A DNA stretch of 64,000 bases from Methyloprofundus sp. (GTDB taxonomy: Bacteria; Pseudomonadota; Gammaproteobacteria; Methylococcales; Methylomonadaceae). The stretch is taken from assembly GCA_016592635.1 (NCBI GenBank), contig AP023240.1, positions 2,335,630 to 2,399,629 on the forward strand, given 5' to 3'. The notes under the pieces are model-generated. The model did no database searches. It saw only the letters and a list, made by a program, of their open reading frames with translations, and was not told where the DNA came from. The translations under genes were made by a program, and so were the position numbers. Within the stretch, counting starts at the first letter, position 1. Each line of letters opens with the position of its first letter. Below are positions 1 through 9,032 of this stretch, piece after piece.

Positions 1-189
1 TCGATCATAAATTTGCTGTTTTGATAGATTTCTACTTTGAGCTAAGCGATACAAATCCATAAAAGCATCATTTGTATAGCACCCATAAATAAAATCTGTA
101 TATTGAGAATTAGCCCTGACAAGCTGTAGCTGACTGCCTTCTAAGGGCTGGATACCAATAGCTGAGCAATTAATTGAATTTCGAGCCAT
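1..189 (-). CDS. Partial GNAT-like acetyltransferase, N-terminal 63 codons
   Basis: An open frame without stop runs from an ATG at 189 off the left edge (63 codons). The stretch IQPLEGSQLQLVRA followed by FIYGCYTNDAFMDLYRL looks like the first strand and helix of a GNAT N-acetyltransferase (an R/P-rich strand, then a residue pattern like 'defmrlyrl'), but the acetyl-CoA loop lies outside the window, so the family is a guess. Its start overlaps the last 20 bases of the upstream secreted-protein gene in another frame, which suggests translational coupling and co-transcription. It could also be another alpha/beta enzyme. Confidence 0.5.
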   Translation of the reverse strand, partial: MARNSINCSAIGIQPLEGSQLQLVRANSQYTDFIYGCYTNDAFMDLYRLAQSRNLSKQQIYDR

Positions 190-1060
190 TGGTAGTCCCT
201 GTTCCTTTGCCGCCATTATCAGATGGGGCACTCTCACCACCAGTAGGTGTTCCATCTTTTGATTTACCACCATTATCGGAGCCAGTATCAGTCGAAGTGT
301 TATCTTTTGATTTACCGCCAGAATTTGTACTTGCCGATTTAGATCCACTATTTGTTTGCCCAGGAGTGACTCTTGAAATAACATAATGATCTAAGTCTGA
401 AATTTGTGCATCAGTAAAAACAAATTCACCATCAACTAGAGGTAAGGCAATTACTTGAAAATAAATATTATTATCAGAAAATTCAGGGTCGCTTAAATCA
501 GATAAATTTAATGAAATAATGATAGAATTTTCATCTTCATTAACTGTGCCTAGAGGAGTTGAACTTTCATTAATCGCCCTAAAAGGATTTTCTACCCCCC
601 CTCCTTCTACTTGAGTAGCCGAAATAATCGTTATTGACTCTCTATCGAGAAAAATATTACCTAACTGTAAGTCTTCCCATTGCGATGGGTCACCTTTTAT
701 GGTGCTATATGCAAGAAAAACCACCACAGGGTTTGTTTGTTTTTGAACATTACTAATAACAAAGTCGATACGTGCTTTATTTTCAGAGCTAGCCGTTTTT
801 CCATTTGCAGCAGTATAGATAGTTCCTGTCTCTGCTTGCGCAGAAGTTTTACTTCCGCTACCAGTAATAGATACATCCTGAATATTATAAGGGGGAGTAA
901 GAATTTCTATAGGATAGCCTATTTCATCTAACGATATAGTTGAGTCATTACTGACCTGATTCTTACCAAGGCCACTTCCCCCCGCCATCACAGTAGCAGA
1001 AGATCCTGCAATTTTTCCTGCAATGAGAGCTGATGCAATTTTCTTCGTTTTTTTGTTCAT
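170..1060 (-). CDS. Secreted protein with Gly/Ser/Thr-rich tail, unknown function
   Basis: I do not recognise the family. The ATG at 1060 is preferred over an in-frame TTG at 1072; it gives 296 residues. The N-terminus (MNKKTKK then a hydrophobic Ala/Ile stretch ending near VMAGG) resembles a weak signal peptide. The middle (roughly residues 95-225) is beta-rich, with alternating hydrophobic strands such as FVISNVQ and VVVFLAY. The last 60 residues are low-complexity G/S/T/D/K with repeated units like NGGKSKD, typical of a flexible surface linker. There are no cysteines. The following gene, at the left edge, overlaps the 3' end. A periplasmic or surface location is inferred from composition only. 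Confidence 0.6.
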   Translation of the reverse strand: MNKKTKKIASALIAGKIAGSSATVMAGGSGLGKNQVSNDSTISLDEIGYPIEILTPPYNIQDVSITGSGSKTSAQAETGTIYTAANGKTASSENKARIDFVISNVQKQTNPVVVFLAYSTIKGDPSQWEDLQLGNIFLDRESITIISATQVEGGGVENPFRAINESSTPLGTVNEDENSIIISLNLSDLSDPEFSDNNIYFQVIALPLVDGEFVFTDAQISDLDHYVISRVTPGQTNSGSKSASTNSGGKSKDNTSTDTGSDNGGKSKDGTPTGGESAPSDNGGKGTGTTNGSKFN

Positions 1061-1164
1061 GGCTAAATCCAAATTGTATAAATTACTTGATTTTGCAGCT
1101 TATCATAAAACCAATTAGAGTTTAAGAAAAAACATACCAAATTTAACATTTTCCCAACTAGTTC

Positions 1165-1707
1165 TCACATTAAGCCTTTGATATTATATTGCCCCGTAGT
1201 CTTTAATGTCACTTTAACAGCTTTGGAACTATCATTTTTCCAATACCAACCATGGGTACCAGTAAATGGAACTTGCAACCTACCCTTTGCAAAACTATTC
1301 GTTGTTTCTTGGTAACTTTTAAAATACCCCGTCGTATTACCTGCAGGCTCGCCATGAAAATCAAAGTACAGTGGTGCACCATCAGTATCCCATTGATATT
1401 CTATAGCCGCAGCTTGCTCCAAATAAAACTTATATTCTAATCCAGAGGCCGCTGGTACTGTAATTACCACAATATTATCCCAGTCCGCTTTTTTACCAAC
1501 AGGGCAGGAAGTGACGGCTTTTATTTCCTGTTGCTCTGGTTTAGCTAAAACCGTTAAGCCCATGCTTTTACCAAAACCGGTAGGGTCAATATCATACTCG
1601 GCTGGCCCAACAATCGTCACCAAAATAACAAGCGCCAAGATCACCGCACTAACCATGCTAATGACTAGTGTTTTCAATGACTGCACAGGAATATTTGTAT
1701 TATTCAT
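1165..1707 (-). CDS. Membrane-anchored periplasmic protein ('transmembrane anchor protein' type)
   Basis: 180 residues with one N-terminal membrane helix at about residues 12-34 (LVISMVSAVILALVILVTIV) and a soluble domain predicted to face the periplasm. The domain carries aromatic and Gly-rich segments (QWDTDGAPLYFDFHG, GTHGWYWKN) that I associate with a conserved proteobacterial family annotated as transmembrane anchor protein. It starts 2 bases after the stop of the HupE/UreJ-like gene, so the two are almost surely co-transcribed and may form a complex. No enzymatic motif is visible; the name is by recollection of the family, and the function is unknown. Confidence 0.65.
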   Translation of the reverse strand: MNNTNIPVQSLKTLVISMVSAVILALVILVTIVGPAEYDIDPTGFGKSMGLTVLAKPEQQEIKAVTSCPVGKKADWDNIVVITVPAASGLEYKFYLEQAAAIEYQWDTDGAPLYFDFHGEPAGNTTGYFKSYQETTNSFAKGRLQVPFTGTHGWYWKNDSSKAVKVTLKTTGQYNIKGLM

Positions 1708-1709
1708 CG

Positions 1710-2438
1710 TTATGACCCACCTAACAAAAAACCGGCCATTTGATAGCCAAATAAAATCAAACCGCCTGCCATTAACAAAGTATTGCTGAGCACGGCAAAG
1801 TGATAATAACTATTAAAACGCCGCCAGCTATTTAATAGCAACAAGATAATAAATAAAGCTAAAAACTGCCCTATTTCCACACCAACATTAAATGCTAATA
1901 GATTTTTCCACAAATCTTGTTGTGGTAGTGCAAAATCCTGTAATTTGGTCGCCAAGCCCAAGCCATGAAATAAGCCAAAGATTAATACTGCTGCTTGCGT
2001 ATTCGGTTGTACGCCCAATAAGCGTTGAAAACCACCTAAATTATCGAAGCCTTTATAAACCACCGACAAGCCAATAATGGCATCAATGATATAAGCATTA
2101 ACTTCAACACCCGCTAATACCCCAAAAAACAGCGTTAAACTATGACCTAAGGTAAAAAGGCTGACATAACGAATAATATCGCGGGTGCCAAATAAAAAGA
2201 AAATCACCCCAAATAGAAATAACAAATGATCATAGCCAGTGACCATATGCTTGGCACCAATATATAAAAATGGCCCAATGGCTACGCCCTGATTAGCCTG
2301 CAAAAATTGCTTGGTATTGGCATCAACACCATGGGCAATTGCCGCTGACATAAACAACAGCGATAGCACAATACCGATTAATATTGGCAAGGTTTTGATG
2401 TGACTGCGTTGCTCTACAACTGCAAAAGTTTTCAACAT
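1710..2438 (-). CDS. HupE/UreJ-family integral membrane protein
   Basis: About 242 residues from the ATG at 2438 (a TTG 12 codons upstream is possible but less likely). Several hydrophobic helices and the signature GAKHMVTGYDHLLFLFG, a variant of the His-rich GxDHLLF motif of HupE/UreJ proteins, which are linked to nickel or cobalt uptake. The first 25 residues after FAVVEQRSHIK form a signal-anchor, and an AHGVD segment follows. It is followed at once by a membrane-anchored partner protein. No urease or hydrogenase genes are in the window, so the transported substrate is open; many HupE/UreJ_2 proteins sit in loci unrelated to nickel enzymes. Confidence 0.75.
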   Translation of the reverse strand: MLKTFAVVEQRSHIKTLPILIGIVLSLLFMSAAIAHGVDANTKQFLQANQGVAIGPFLYIGAKHMVTGYDHLLFLFGVIFFLFGTRDIIRYVSLFTLGHSLTLFFGVLAGVEVNAYIIDAIIGLSVVYKGFDNLGGFQRLLGVQPNTQAAVLIFGLFHGLGLATKLQDFALPQQDLWKNLLAFNVGVEIGQFLALFIILLLLNSWRRFNSYYHFAVLSNTLLMAGGLILFGYQMAGFLLGGS

Positions 2439-2484
2439 GATATTTTCTAAGCAAGATATAACTTCATACACCAAATAACGACAA

Positions 2485-2540
2485 AGGGGCTTTTAACTAC
2501 GATTGAAATTATTTCAGTCGCGGCTAAAAGCCCCTCCTAC
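2485..2540. repeat. Palindromic repeat, family A
   Basis: Imperfect inverted repeat whose right arm (cggctaaaagcccctcctac) matches the arms of the clearer copy at 42249-42304. It lies in the short gap upstream of the HupE-like gene and could fold as a hairpin on either strand. Other members: 42249-42304, 62645-62701, and half elements at 28634-28658 and 44043-44066. Confidence 0.75.
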
Positions 2541-2571
2541 AAAAAATACAGCTTATTTTGCTAAATATAGC

Positions 2572-3504
2572 TTAGAACATTTCCCCAAAACTTTCCTCAT
2601 AACGTTCTCTAAATTGCTCCATCGTAAACTGATGATTTTGGGTGCCATGATGTTCAATTTTCATTGCGCCCAATAATGAAGCAATACGACCCGTCGCAGC
2701 CCAGTCATATTCATTCATAATACCAAACAATAAGCCAGCACGGTATGCATCACCACAGCCTGTTGGATCATTTAATTGCTTAGCTTTAGCCGAAGGAATA
2801 TCAATACACTCTCCATCAGTATAAATTTTGGATCCCTGCCCGCCCAAGGTAATAATGAGCGCATCTACTTTTTCAGCAATCTGTTCTAATGACAAGCCAG
2901 TACGCTCTTGCATCAATTCAGACTCATAGTCATTAAAGGTTGCCCACGTTGCTAATTCCAACAATTCCAATAGTTCCTCACCACTGAACATCGGCATACC
3001 TTGACCAGGGTCAAAAATAAACGGTATCTCTGCATCAGCAAATTCCTGCGCATGTTGCTGCATGCCTTGTTTACCATCAGGTGACACGATGCCTATTTCA
3101 ATTTCCTCTTTTAAAGGTAAGGTGTTTAAATGTGAATCATTCATTGCACCTGGATGAAATGCGGTAATTTGATTATCATCTTCATCCGTTGTGATATAAG
3201 CCTGCCCAGTATATTGACCTGATAGTCTCCTGATATATTTATCAGAAATCTGGCATTGACTTAACCATTGTGCATACGGTTCAAAATCATGTCCTACCGT
3301 TGCCATAATTTTAGGCTGTTCACCTAACAATTTTAAATTATAGGCAATATTTCCAGCGCACCCTCCAAATTCCCGACGAATGATAGGCACTAAAAAAGAG
3401 ACATTCAACATATGTACTTTTTCGGGAAGAATATGGTTTTTAAATTTATCATGAAAAACCATAATGGTATCGTAGGCCATAGACCCACAAATTAATGCAC
3501 TCAT
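2572..3504 (-). CDS. PfkB-family sugar/nucleoside kinase (adenosine kinase-like)
   Basis: 310 residues from the ATG at 3504; an upstream in-frame start at 3543 would overlap dgkA and adds an atypical leader. PfkB features are clear: the N-terminal GSMAYD strand, the substrate-side GGCAGN motif near residue 50, and the C-terminal signature DPTGCGDAYRAG with the catalytic Asp and anion hole. The family phosphorylates sugars or nucleosides with ATP; this subgroup is often annotated as adenosine kinase, but the substrate cannot be fixed from sequence alone. It lies just downstream of dgkA on the same strand and is probably transcribed with it. Confidence 0.85.
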   Translation of the reverse strand: MSALICGSMAYDTIMVFHDKFKNHILPEKVHMLNVSFLVPIIRREFGGCAGNIAYNLKLLGEQPKIMATVGHDFEPYAQWLSQCQISDKYIRRLSGQYTGQAYITTDEDDNQITAFHPGAMNDSHLNTLPLKEEIEIGIVSPDGKQGMQQHAQEFADAEIPFIFDPGQGMPMFSGEELLELLELATWATFNDYESELMQERTGLSLEQIAEKVDALIITLGGQGSKIYTDGECIDIPSAKAKQLNDPTGCGDAYRAGLLFGIMNEYDWAATGRIASLLGAMKIEHHGTQNHQFTMEQFRERYEESFGEMF

Positions 3505-3521
3505 ATTTCTCTTATTCCTGT

Positions 3522-3890
3522 TTATACTAAAATTAATGCCCATGTCATAGCAGCTAAGGCTAAAGATAAGCTAACTGCCGCCGAGCCAATATCCTTAGCC
3601 CTACCTGACAGCTCATGACGATCTAAGCCTATTCTATCAATTGCCGTTTCGACGGCTGAATTTAATAACTCTACCACCAAAACAGCAACAATACTGCCGA
3701 TTAATAATACTCTTTCGATTTTATTATCTGTTAACCACAAGGCTAGTGGTGTGGTCACTATCAATAATAATACCTCTTGCCTAAAAGCTTCTTCATGTTT
3801 CCAGACAGCTTTAAAACCGGCGATAGAAAAAAAGCAGGCATTGAAAATACGCTTAATTCCTTTTGCATTTTGATTTGCCATTTTCCACAA
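3522..3890 (-). CDS. dgkA: Diacylglycerol kinase DgkA
   Basis: Small integral membrane kinase (122 residues, usual length 120-130) that recycles diacylglycerol to phosphatidic acid. The conserved segments are present: ELLNSAVETAIDRIG in the second helix region and HELSGRAKDIGSAAVSLS before the last helix, the ATP and Mg2+ binding and catalytic regions of the E. coli enzyme. A start at the fourth codon (MANQ) is equally plausible. Three hydrophobic helices are visible. The downstream kinase gene begins 18 bases after its stop. Confidence 0.93.
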   Translation of the reverse strand: MWKMANQNAKGIKRIFNACFFSIAGFKAVWKHEEAFRQEVLLLIVTTPLALWLTDNKIERVLLIGSIVAVLVVELLNSAVETAIDRIGLDRHELSGRAKDIGSAAVSLSLALAAMTWALILV

Positions 3891-4038
3891 AACCCTGTCA
3901 AGTTAAAATTATAAAAAATTTACTCCGCAACACACCTTCAAAATCAATCTAAGTCATTGATTTAAAAAGGATGTGCAATAATAACTCAATTTAACAAAAG
4001 AGTAATTATTACAGCCATTTAGCATCACTATTTGCAAA

Positions 4039-4073
4039 CTATCCACAAAGTTATCCACAGCTTCTGTGGGTAA
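4039..4073. promoter_or_regulatory. DnaA-box-like cluster forming a hairpin
   Basis: Three 9-mers match or nearly match the DnaA box: ctatccaca (4039-4047), ttatccaca (4051-4059, the consensus) and the inverted tgtgggtaa (4065-4073). The last two are also the arms of an 11-bp inverted repeat (gttatccacag / ctgtgggtaac) with a 3-base loop. Read on the minus strand it lies about 85 bases after gcvH and could instead be its terminator, though only a short T run follows. No replication genes are nearby, so this is not proposed as the origin. Confidence 0.4.
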
Positions 4074-4156
4074 CTTTTAGTTCTATTAACCCCTTGTATT
4101 ATAAGGTGCAAGAATTTAATACTGACCAGTACTACAAACTACCCGCCATTCTCAGC

Positions 4157-4537
4157 TTAGCCAATAATACTCTGATAGTCATCAGCATCCAACAACCTAT
4201 CTAAAGCATCAGCACTTTTAATTTTCATACTAAATAGCCAAGTACCAAACGCATCCTCATTCACTTGCTCAGGCTCATCAGCCAAACTGTCATTGACGGC
4301 GATGACTTCACCAGCAACCGGACTAAATAAATCAGAAGCAGTTTTTACTGACTCGACCACAGCACATTGATCCTCAGCCTCTAATTGCTTGCCAACTTCA
4401 GGTAACTCTATATAAACCAAGTCACCTAACTCTTCTTGTGCAAAATCAGTAATACCGACTTTAATAACATTATCCGCTTCTAACTTTACCCACTCATGAG
4501 TTACTGCATATTTTAATTCTTCTGGGAATTCACTCAT
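4157..4537 (-). CDS. gcvH: Glycine cleavage system H protein
   Basis: 126 residues, the normal size for the lipoylated shuttle of the glycine cleavage complex, carrying the aminomethyl group between the P and T proteins. The lipoyl attachment lysine is Lys65 in the context VVESVKTASDLFSPVAGEV; the flanking ITDFAQEELGDLVYIELP is the family hallmark. It stands alone: no gcvT, gcvP or lipoylation gene is in the window, as is common when gcvH is a free-standing gene. Downstream, on its strand, is a hairpin made of DnaA-box-like repeats. Confidence 0.95.
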   Translation of the reverse strand: MSEFPEELKYAVTHEWVKLEADNVIKVGITDFAQEELGDLVYIELPEVGKQLEAEDQCAVVESVKTASDLFSPVAGEVIAVNDSLADEPEQVNEDAFGTWLFSMKIKSADALDRLLDADDYQSIIG

Positions 4538-4632
4538 TTTTTTTATACCTATTTTACTGTTATTGCTTTTATTTTCTGCGCATATTTTATCCTATATTCA
4601 CTTATTGACCTCTATAATTAATGCGAATACTT

Positions 4633-4638
4633 TATAAT
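4633..4638 (+). promoter_or_regulatory. Candidate -10 box upstream of the RND operon
   Basis: A perfect TATAAT at 4633-4638, 110 bases before the adaptor ATG. A TTGACC at 4605-4610 resembles a -35 box but the 22-base spacing is too long, so only the -10 is suggested. Confidence 0.3.
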
Positions 4639-4747
4639 ATCGGTTTAATGTTTGTGTTTAGTCATTAAGAAATTTACTGCTCACAAGTTATACTTGCTTC
4701 GTTTGGTGGCTTGCTGCCTAAATTTGTCACTTCAGCTGTTTGTCTTT

Positions 4748-5764
4748 ATGCCTAAATTATTCTACCTGATCATACTCTCTCTGCTGCTTACCCCTTTAGT
4801 TTACGCAAATGATGACGATGACATGCCTACTCACACTGCTGCTGAAGATGCTTTTACAGTTCATCTAGAGGAGGACACCCAATTAATAACTGCCATAAAA
4901 ACACAAACATTAGTCAACTCCCAATATAAACCTGAGTTAATAAGTTTTGCCACTCGTGTCGACCTTGCTCCCTTAATCAACATCCGTCAGCAATACTTCA
5001 GCGTACTAGCACAACAATCGATTGCTGAAATCACCCTTAATCAGGAACAAGAAAGAGAGCGACGAGCTGTTAATTTGCAACGTAACAATGCTGTATCTAC
5101 CCGCAAATTACATGAACAACAAAATCAATTAAAGATTGCAGCGGCAAACTTAAATGCCCTTAGGCAACAAGCAAATCATATCCGCCTACATACCAACACC
5201 ACGTGGGGGCGAATATTAAGTCATTGGTTTTTGACTGAAAAATACCCCCCCTTGCAGATGCTCAGTACTTTTAACAAGCCACTCTATTTGGTGTATTTCC
5301 CCCCAAGCATAAGCACACCTAGTGCAAACATTGTCACCCAAGCTTTTGGCCTGCGCGAGCAGGCACAAACAGCCAGTTTTGTAGGCCCTGCATTTAATTA
5401 TGTCAATGGCCGCAGCCAACAAACTGGCAGTCCTTTTTTCTACTTGAGTGATCAAGAACAAGCAGCTGCTCACCAGCGTGTTACCGTTTGGCTACCTATG
5501 CAAAAACAAACCTTAACTGGTGTGAAAATTCCTAGTTCAGCACTAATTTGGCACTTAGGCCAAGCTTTTGTCTATCTACAAGTTAATGATGAAACTTTCC
5601 AGCGCATTAAAATTACCCATAAAAAATTGATCAACTCGGATACTTACTTTATTCAAGAAGCATTACAACAAAATGACATACTGGTAACAACAGGTGCACA
5701 AATGCTGTTATCCGAAGAGTTCCGCGGTCAAATTCCTGCTGAAGACGACGATGACGATGATTAA
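4748..5764 (+). CDS. Periplasmic adaptor-like subunit of an RND efflux system
   Basis: 338 residues from the ATG at 4748; a longer frame from a TTG at 4652 lacks the signal-peptide context. MPKLFYLIILSLLLTPLVYA is a Sec signal peptide. The mature protein has a coiled-coil hairpin (about residues 75-140, rich in Gln, Arg and Glu) and beta segments ending in IPSSALIWHLGQAFVYLQVND, which match the membrane-fusion (CusB/CzcB-like) fold. It is shorter than CusB and degenerate in the lipoyl region. Odd feature: Asp runs at both ends of the mature chain (NDDDDMPTH and a six-Asp C-terminus), plausible metal ligands. It is followed 60 bases later by the RND pump gene. The family call is by fold and context. 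Confidence 0.75.
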   Translation: MPKLFYLIILSLLLTPLVYANDDDDMPTHTAAEDAFTVHLEEDTQLITAIKTQTLVNSQYKPELISFATRVDLAPLINIRQQYFSVLAQQSIAEITLNQEQERERRAVNLQRNNAVSTRKLHEQQNQLKIAAANLNALRQQANHIRLHTNTTWGRILSHWFLTEKYPPLQMLSTFNKPLYLVYFPPSISTPSANIVTQAFGLREQAQTASFVGPAFNYVNGRSQQTGSPFFYLSDQEQAAAHQRVTVWLPMQKQTLTGVKIPSSALIWHLGQAFVYLQVNDETFQRIKITHKKLINSDTYFIQEALQQNDILVTTGAQMLLSEEFRGQIPAEDDDDDD

Positions 5765-5824
5765 ACAGAGCAATTGAACACTCTATCTACTTATAATCCA
5801 ACGCCATAAAAACCTAACAACCCT

Positions 5825-8800
5825 ATGCTTGCCTATCTAGTCCGCTTTTCCATACGTTTCTACGGCATTGTCATTGCTCTTGCACTGTTGATACTTTTTT
5901 ATGGTAGCTATCGTTTTACCAATGCAGGTCTGGATATTTTTCCCGAGTTTGCCCCCAAACAGATTATTATTCAAACAGAATCTCCTGGCTATTCAGCGGA
6001 ACAAGTCGAAATCTTAGTCACTCAGCGTATCGAAACTGCCATCAGCGGCTTAATGGGCTTACAGTTCACGCGCTCCGAATCAATACAAGGGCTGTCAATC
6101 GTCACCGCCATTTTTGCTGAAAACAGTGATATTTATCGTAACCGGCAACTCGTCACGGAACGGCTCTCCAGCTTAGCCAAACAACTTCCTCCTGGTGTCC
6201 AACAACCCATTCCGGTACCGCTAAGCTCTTCATCAGCCACCGTGCTGACAATCGGCCTCAATTCAGACACTCAAGACTTGATGCAATTGCGTGACCTAGT
6301 CGATTCGATGTTGGTACCTCGCTTATTGGCCGTTACAGGCGTTGCTGACGTTAATATCTTTGGCGGTGACATCAGACAAGTACAAATCCAACTAGACCCT
6401 ACTAAGCTACAACATTTCAACTTATCCATTGCCGAAGTCATCAATGCTGCCGAACAAGCAGGTGCAATCCAAGGTGGTGGTTTTATCGAAAATGCCAACC
6501 AGCGTTTTACCCTACAAGTCACAGGGCAAGCTACAACACCAGAGCAGTTACGCCAAAGCATTATCCAGTACAGCGACCAACATACCTTACTATTAGGTGA
6601 TGTTGCCAATATTCAATATGCCCCCGAACCCGCTATTGGTGCGGCACAAATCATGGGTAAATCGGGCATCGTGATGATGATTATTGGCCAATATGATGCC
6701 AATACCTTAACGGTGTCCAATGCTGTTGAACACGCCTTAAGCGAATTCACTCCCTTATTCACTGAGCAAGATATTCATTTTCATCCGCACTTATTCAGGC
6801 CAGCCGATTATATTCAAACCTCGGTCAACAACTTATCTAGCCACTTATTATTAGGCGGCCTGTTTGTCATTATTATTTTATATTTGTTTTTATATAACCT
6901 ACGTACCGCTTTTATTTCTGCCGTCGCCATTCCGGTATCCTTAATCAGTGCCGCCTTAGTTTTGCTAGAACTCGGCATCAATCTAAATATTATGGTGCTG
7001 GGTGGCTTGGCCATTGCCCTAGGTGAAGTGGTTGATGATGCCATTATTGATACCGAAAATATCTTCCGCAGATTACGCGAAAACCGCGACCTACCTGAAC
7101 CACTGCCTACTCATAAAGTAGTCTATAGTGCTTCAATGGAAGTACGTAGCTCAGTTGTTTATGCCAGTTTTATAGTGGCCTTGGTATTTGTACCGCTGTT
7201 AACCTTAGATGGTGTTGCTGGACGGTTATTTGCACCACTAGGTTACTCCTATATTCTAGCCATTCTCATGTCACTTATTGTCGCATTAACTCTGACTCCC
7301 GCCATGTGTTATGCACTACTAAGTCATAACATCAAGTTCAATACCACCCCGCCTGTTATTCGCTACTTAAATCCTTTATACACCCGGCTGCTCAACTTTA
7401 TCAGTAAGTATTTCAAATTAATCACGCTAATTTGTCTGATGATTTCTGCATTAGCAGTACAACAATTTTTCACCCTTGGGCATAAATTTTTACCTGAACT
7501 GCGTGAAGGACATTACATTATCCATACCACCAGCATACCTGGCACTTCATTGGCTGAATCCATTCGACAAGGCAAACAAATTACTGCCCAGTTCCAACAA
7601 ATTGCTGCCGTTGAATCCGTTTCACAATGGGCGGGACGTGCTGAACGCGGTGCCGATACTTATGGCAGCCATTACAGTGAATACGAAGTCCGACTTAAGC
7701 CGCTCTCAGGCACAGGGCAACAAGCGGTACTAGAACAATTACGTGCAGTTCTTGCCAATTTTCCAGGAATTTTATATGAAGCCAACACCTTTTTAATAGA
7801 ACGTGTTGACGAAACCATTTCAGGCTACACCTCTCCCATAGTCGTTAACATTTATGGTAATGACTTAAATATGCTGGATAGCAAAGCCCAAGAAGTCGCC
7901 AACCTGATGCAAACTATTCCGGGAGCCACCGATATTCAACTACGCTCGCCTCCTGGTACACCATTAATTCAAATCCAACTCAATCCTGAAAAACTCAAAT
8001 TTTGGGGAATCCCCGCCAAACAAGTGATGCAAGCCGTACAAACTGCCTATAACGGCCAAGTAGTCGGTACCCATCTGCAAGGCAATCGTAGTATTGCGAT
8101 TAGTGTTGCTTTAAGCCCTGCATGGCGTACACAGCCTGATAAAATTCAGGAACTACCGCTACGCACGCTAAGTGGCAAGCTGATTAAACTAGGGCTGGTT
8201 GCAGAAATCAAACACAGTGCCAGTCGTTACAATATCCTGCACCAAAATGCGCAAAGGCGACAAAGCATTACCTGCAATGTAACAGGCCGTGATATCGCCT
8301 CCTTTATGCAAGAGCTAAAACAACAAGTGAGCAACAATATCCGCTTTGCAGCCAATAGCTACCCTGAATATACAGGTGCAGCTATTGAACAAGCGCAAGC
8401 CAAACAAAAACTACTATTACACTCAGCACTCGCCAGTATCGGCGTGCTAATATTTATTTATATCGCCATCAATAATTTACGCCATGTCGGTATTGCCTTA
8501 ATCAATATCCCTTTCTCATTAATTGGCGGCATTATCTCAGTCATTATCATGGATGGCACCTTATCAGTAGGTTCAATCATAGGGTTTATTACCTTATTTG
8601 GCATCACCGTCCGTAACAGCATTATGCTACTCTCCCATTATCAATACCTCGTTGAAACAGAAGGCTTACCTTGGAATCTAAACACCGCCTTAAAAGGTGC
8701 ACAAGAACGCTTGCCCTCTATTCTAATGACCGCCTTAGTGACTGCATTAGCCATGTCACCTATTGCCTTTAATAGCGATAATCCAGGCTTGGAAATAATG

Positions 8801-8917
8801 GGGCCGATGGCAGCTATTATTATTGGCGGGTTGGCCTCATCGACCTTGCTTAATCTATTGTTATTACCTTTGATGTTATTACGGTTTGGTAAGTTTGGTG
8901 CTAAACAAACTGTATAG
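5825..8917 (+). CDS. HME-type RND efflux pump (CzcA/CusA family)
   Basis: 1030 residues, full length for an inner-membrane RND proton antiporter. One N-terminal helix is followed by the DIFPEFAPKQ start of the porter domain, typical of the heavy-metal efflux branch. Transmembrane helix 4 carries GEVVDDAIIDTENIFRRL (about residues 400-417), with the acidic residues of the proton relay. The two-fold repeat is visible, with a second helix block near residues 540-560 and 860-1020. It forms a unit with the adaptor upstream, but no TolC-type outer-membrane factor lies in the window. The substrate (Cu, Co/Zn/Cd or organic) is not determined; the Met clamp known from CusA is not obvious. Confidence 0.9.
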   Translation: MLAYLVRFSIRFYGIVIALALLILFYGSYRFTNAGLDIFPEFAPKQIIIQTESPGYSAEQVEILVTQRIETAISGLMGLQFTRSESIQGLSIVTAIFAENSDIYRNRQLVTERLSSLAKQLPPGVQQPIPVPLSSSSATVLTIGLNSDTQDLMQLRDLVDSMLVPRLLAVTGVADVNIFGGDIRQVQIQLDPTKLQHFNLSIAEVINAAEQAGAIQGGGFIENANQRFTLQVTGQATTPEQLRQSIIQYSDQHTLLLGDVANIQYAPEPAIGAAQIMGKSGIVMMIIGQYDANTLTVSNAVEHALSEFTPLFTEQDIHFHPHLFRPADYIQTSVNNLSSHLLLGGLFVIIILYLFLYNLRTAFISAVAIPVSLISAALVLLELGINLNIMVLGGLAIALGEVVDDAIIDTENIFRRLRENRDLPEPLPTHKVVYSASMEVRSSVVYASFIVALVFVPLLTLDGVAGRLFAPLGYSYILAILMSLIVALTLTPAMCYALLSHNIKFNTTPPVIRYLNPLYTRLLNFISKYFKLITLICLMISALAVQQFFTLGHKFLPELREGHYIIHTTSIPGTSLAESIRQGKQITAQFQQIAAVESVSQWAGRAERGADTYGSHYSEYEVRLKPLSGTGQQAVLEQLRAVLANFPGILYEANTFLIERVDETISGYTSPIVVNIYGNDLNMLDSKAQEVANLMQTIPGATDIQLRSPPGTPLIQIQLNPEKLKFWGIPAKQVMQAVQTAYNGQVVGTHLQGNRSIAISVALSPAWRTQPDKIQELPLRTLSGKLIKLGLVAEIKHSASRYNILHQNAQRRQSITCNVTGRDIASFMQELKQQVSNNIRFAANSYPEYTGAAIEQAQAKQKLLLHSALASIGVLIFIYIAINNLRHVGIALINIPFSLIGGIISVIIMDGTLSVGSIIGFITLFGITVRNSIMLLSHYQYLVETEGLPWNLNTALKGAQERLPSILMTALVTALAMSPIAFNSDNPGLEIMGPMAAIIIGGLASSTLLNLLLLPLMLLRFGKFGAKQTV

Positions 8918-9032
8918 GCCTGAATTCAGGAGAATAGGATTTGTGACATTAACTTTAACTAAACGACATCACTGGCTTTCTGAATTCTTGAATTCAGGCT
9001 TTATTGAAATCCATGCTCACAAGCATGGATTT
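8917..9032. repeat. Palindrome cluster downstream of the RND operon
   Basis: Two EcoRI-containing palindromes (cctgaattcagg near 8919-8930 and ctgaattcttgaattcag at 8980-8997) form a larger inverted pair, then a separate hairpin at 9007-9032 has 11-bp perfect arms (aaatccatgct / agcatggattt) around a CACA loop. The last one could end transcription of the pump operon, but no long T run follows. The remaining bases up to 9422 are AT-rich and I see no gene there apart from a possible 12-codon leader. Confidence 0.6.

Noticed and set aside
3891-4156. Replication origin because of three DnaA-box-like sequences
   Set aside because: No dnaA, dnaN, gyrB, rpmH or parAB genes nearby; only three boxes, two of which form a hairpin.
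4538-4747. Glycine riboswitch for gcvH
   Set aside because: The region upstream of gcvH is AT-rich with no repeated aptamer stems, and also serves as the promoter side for the RND operon.
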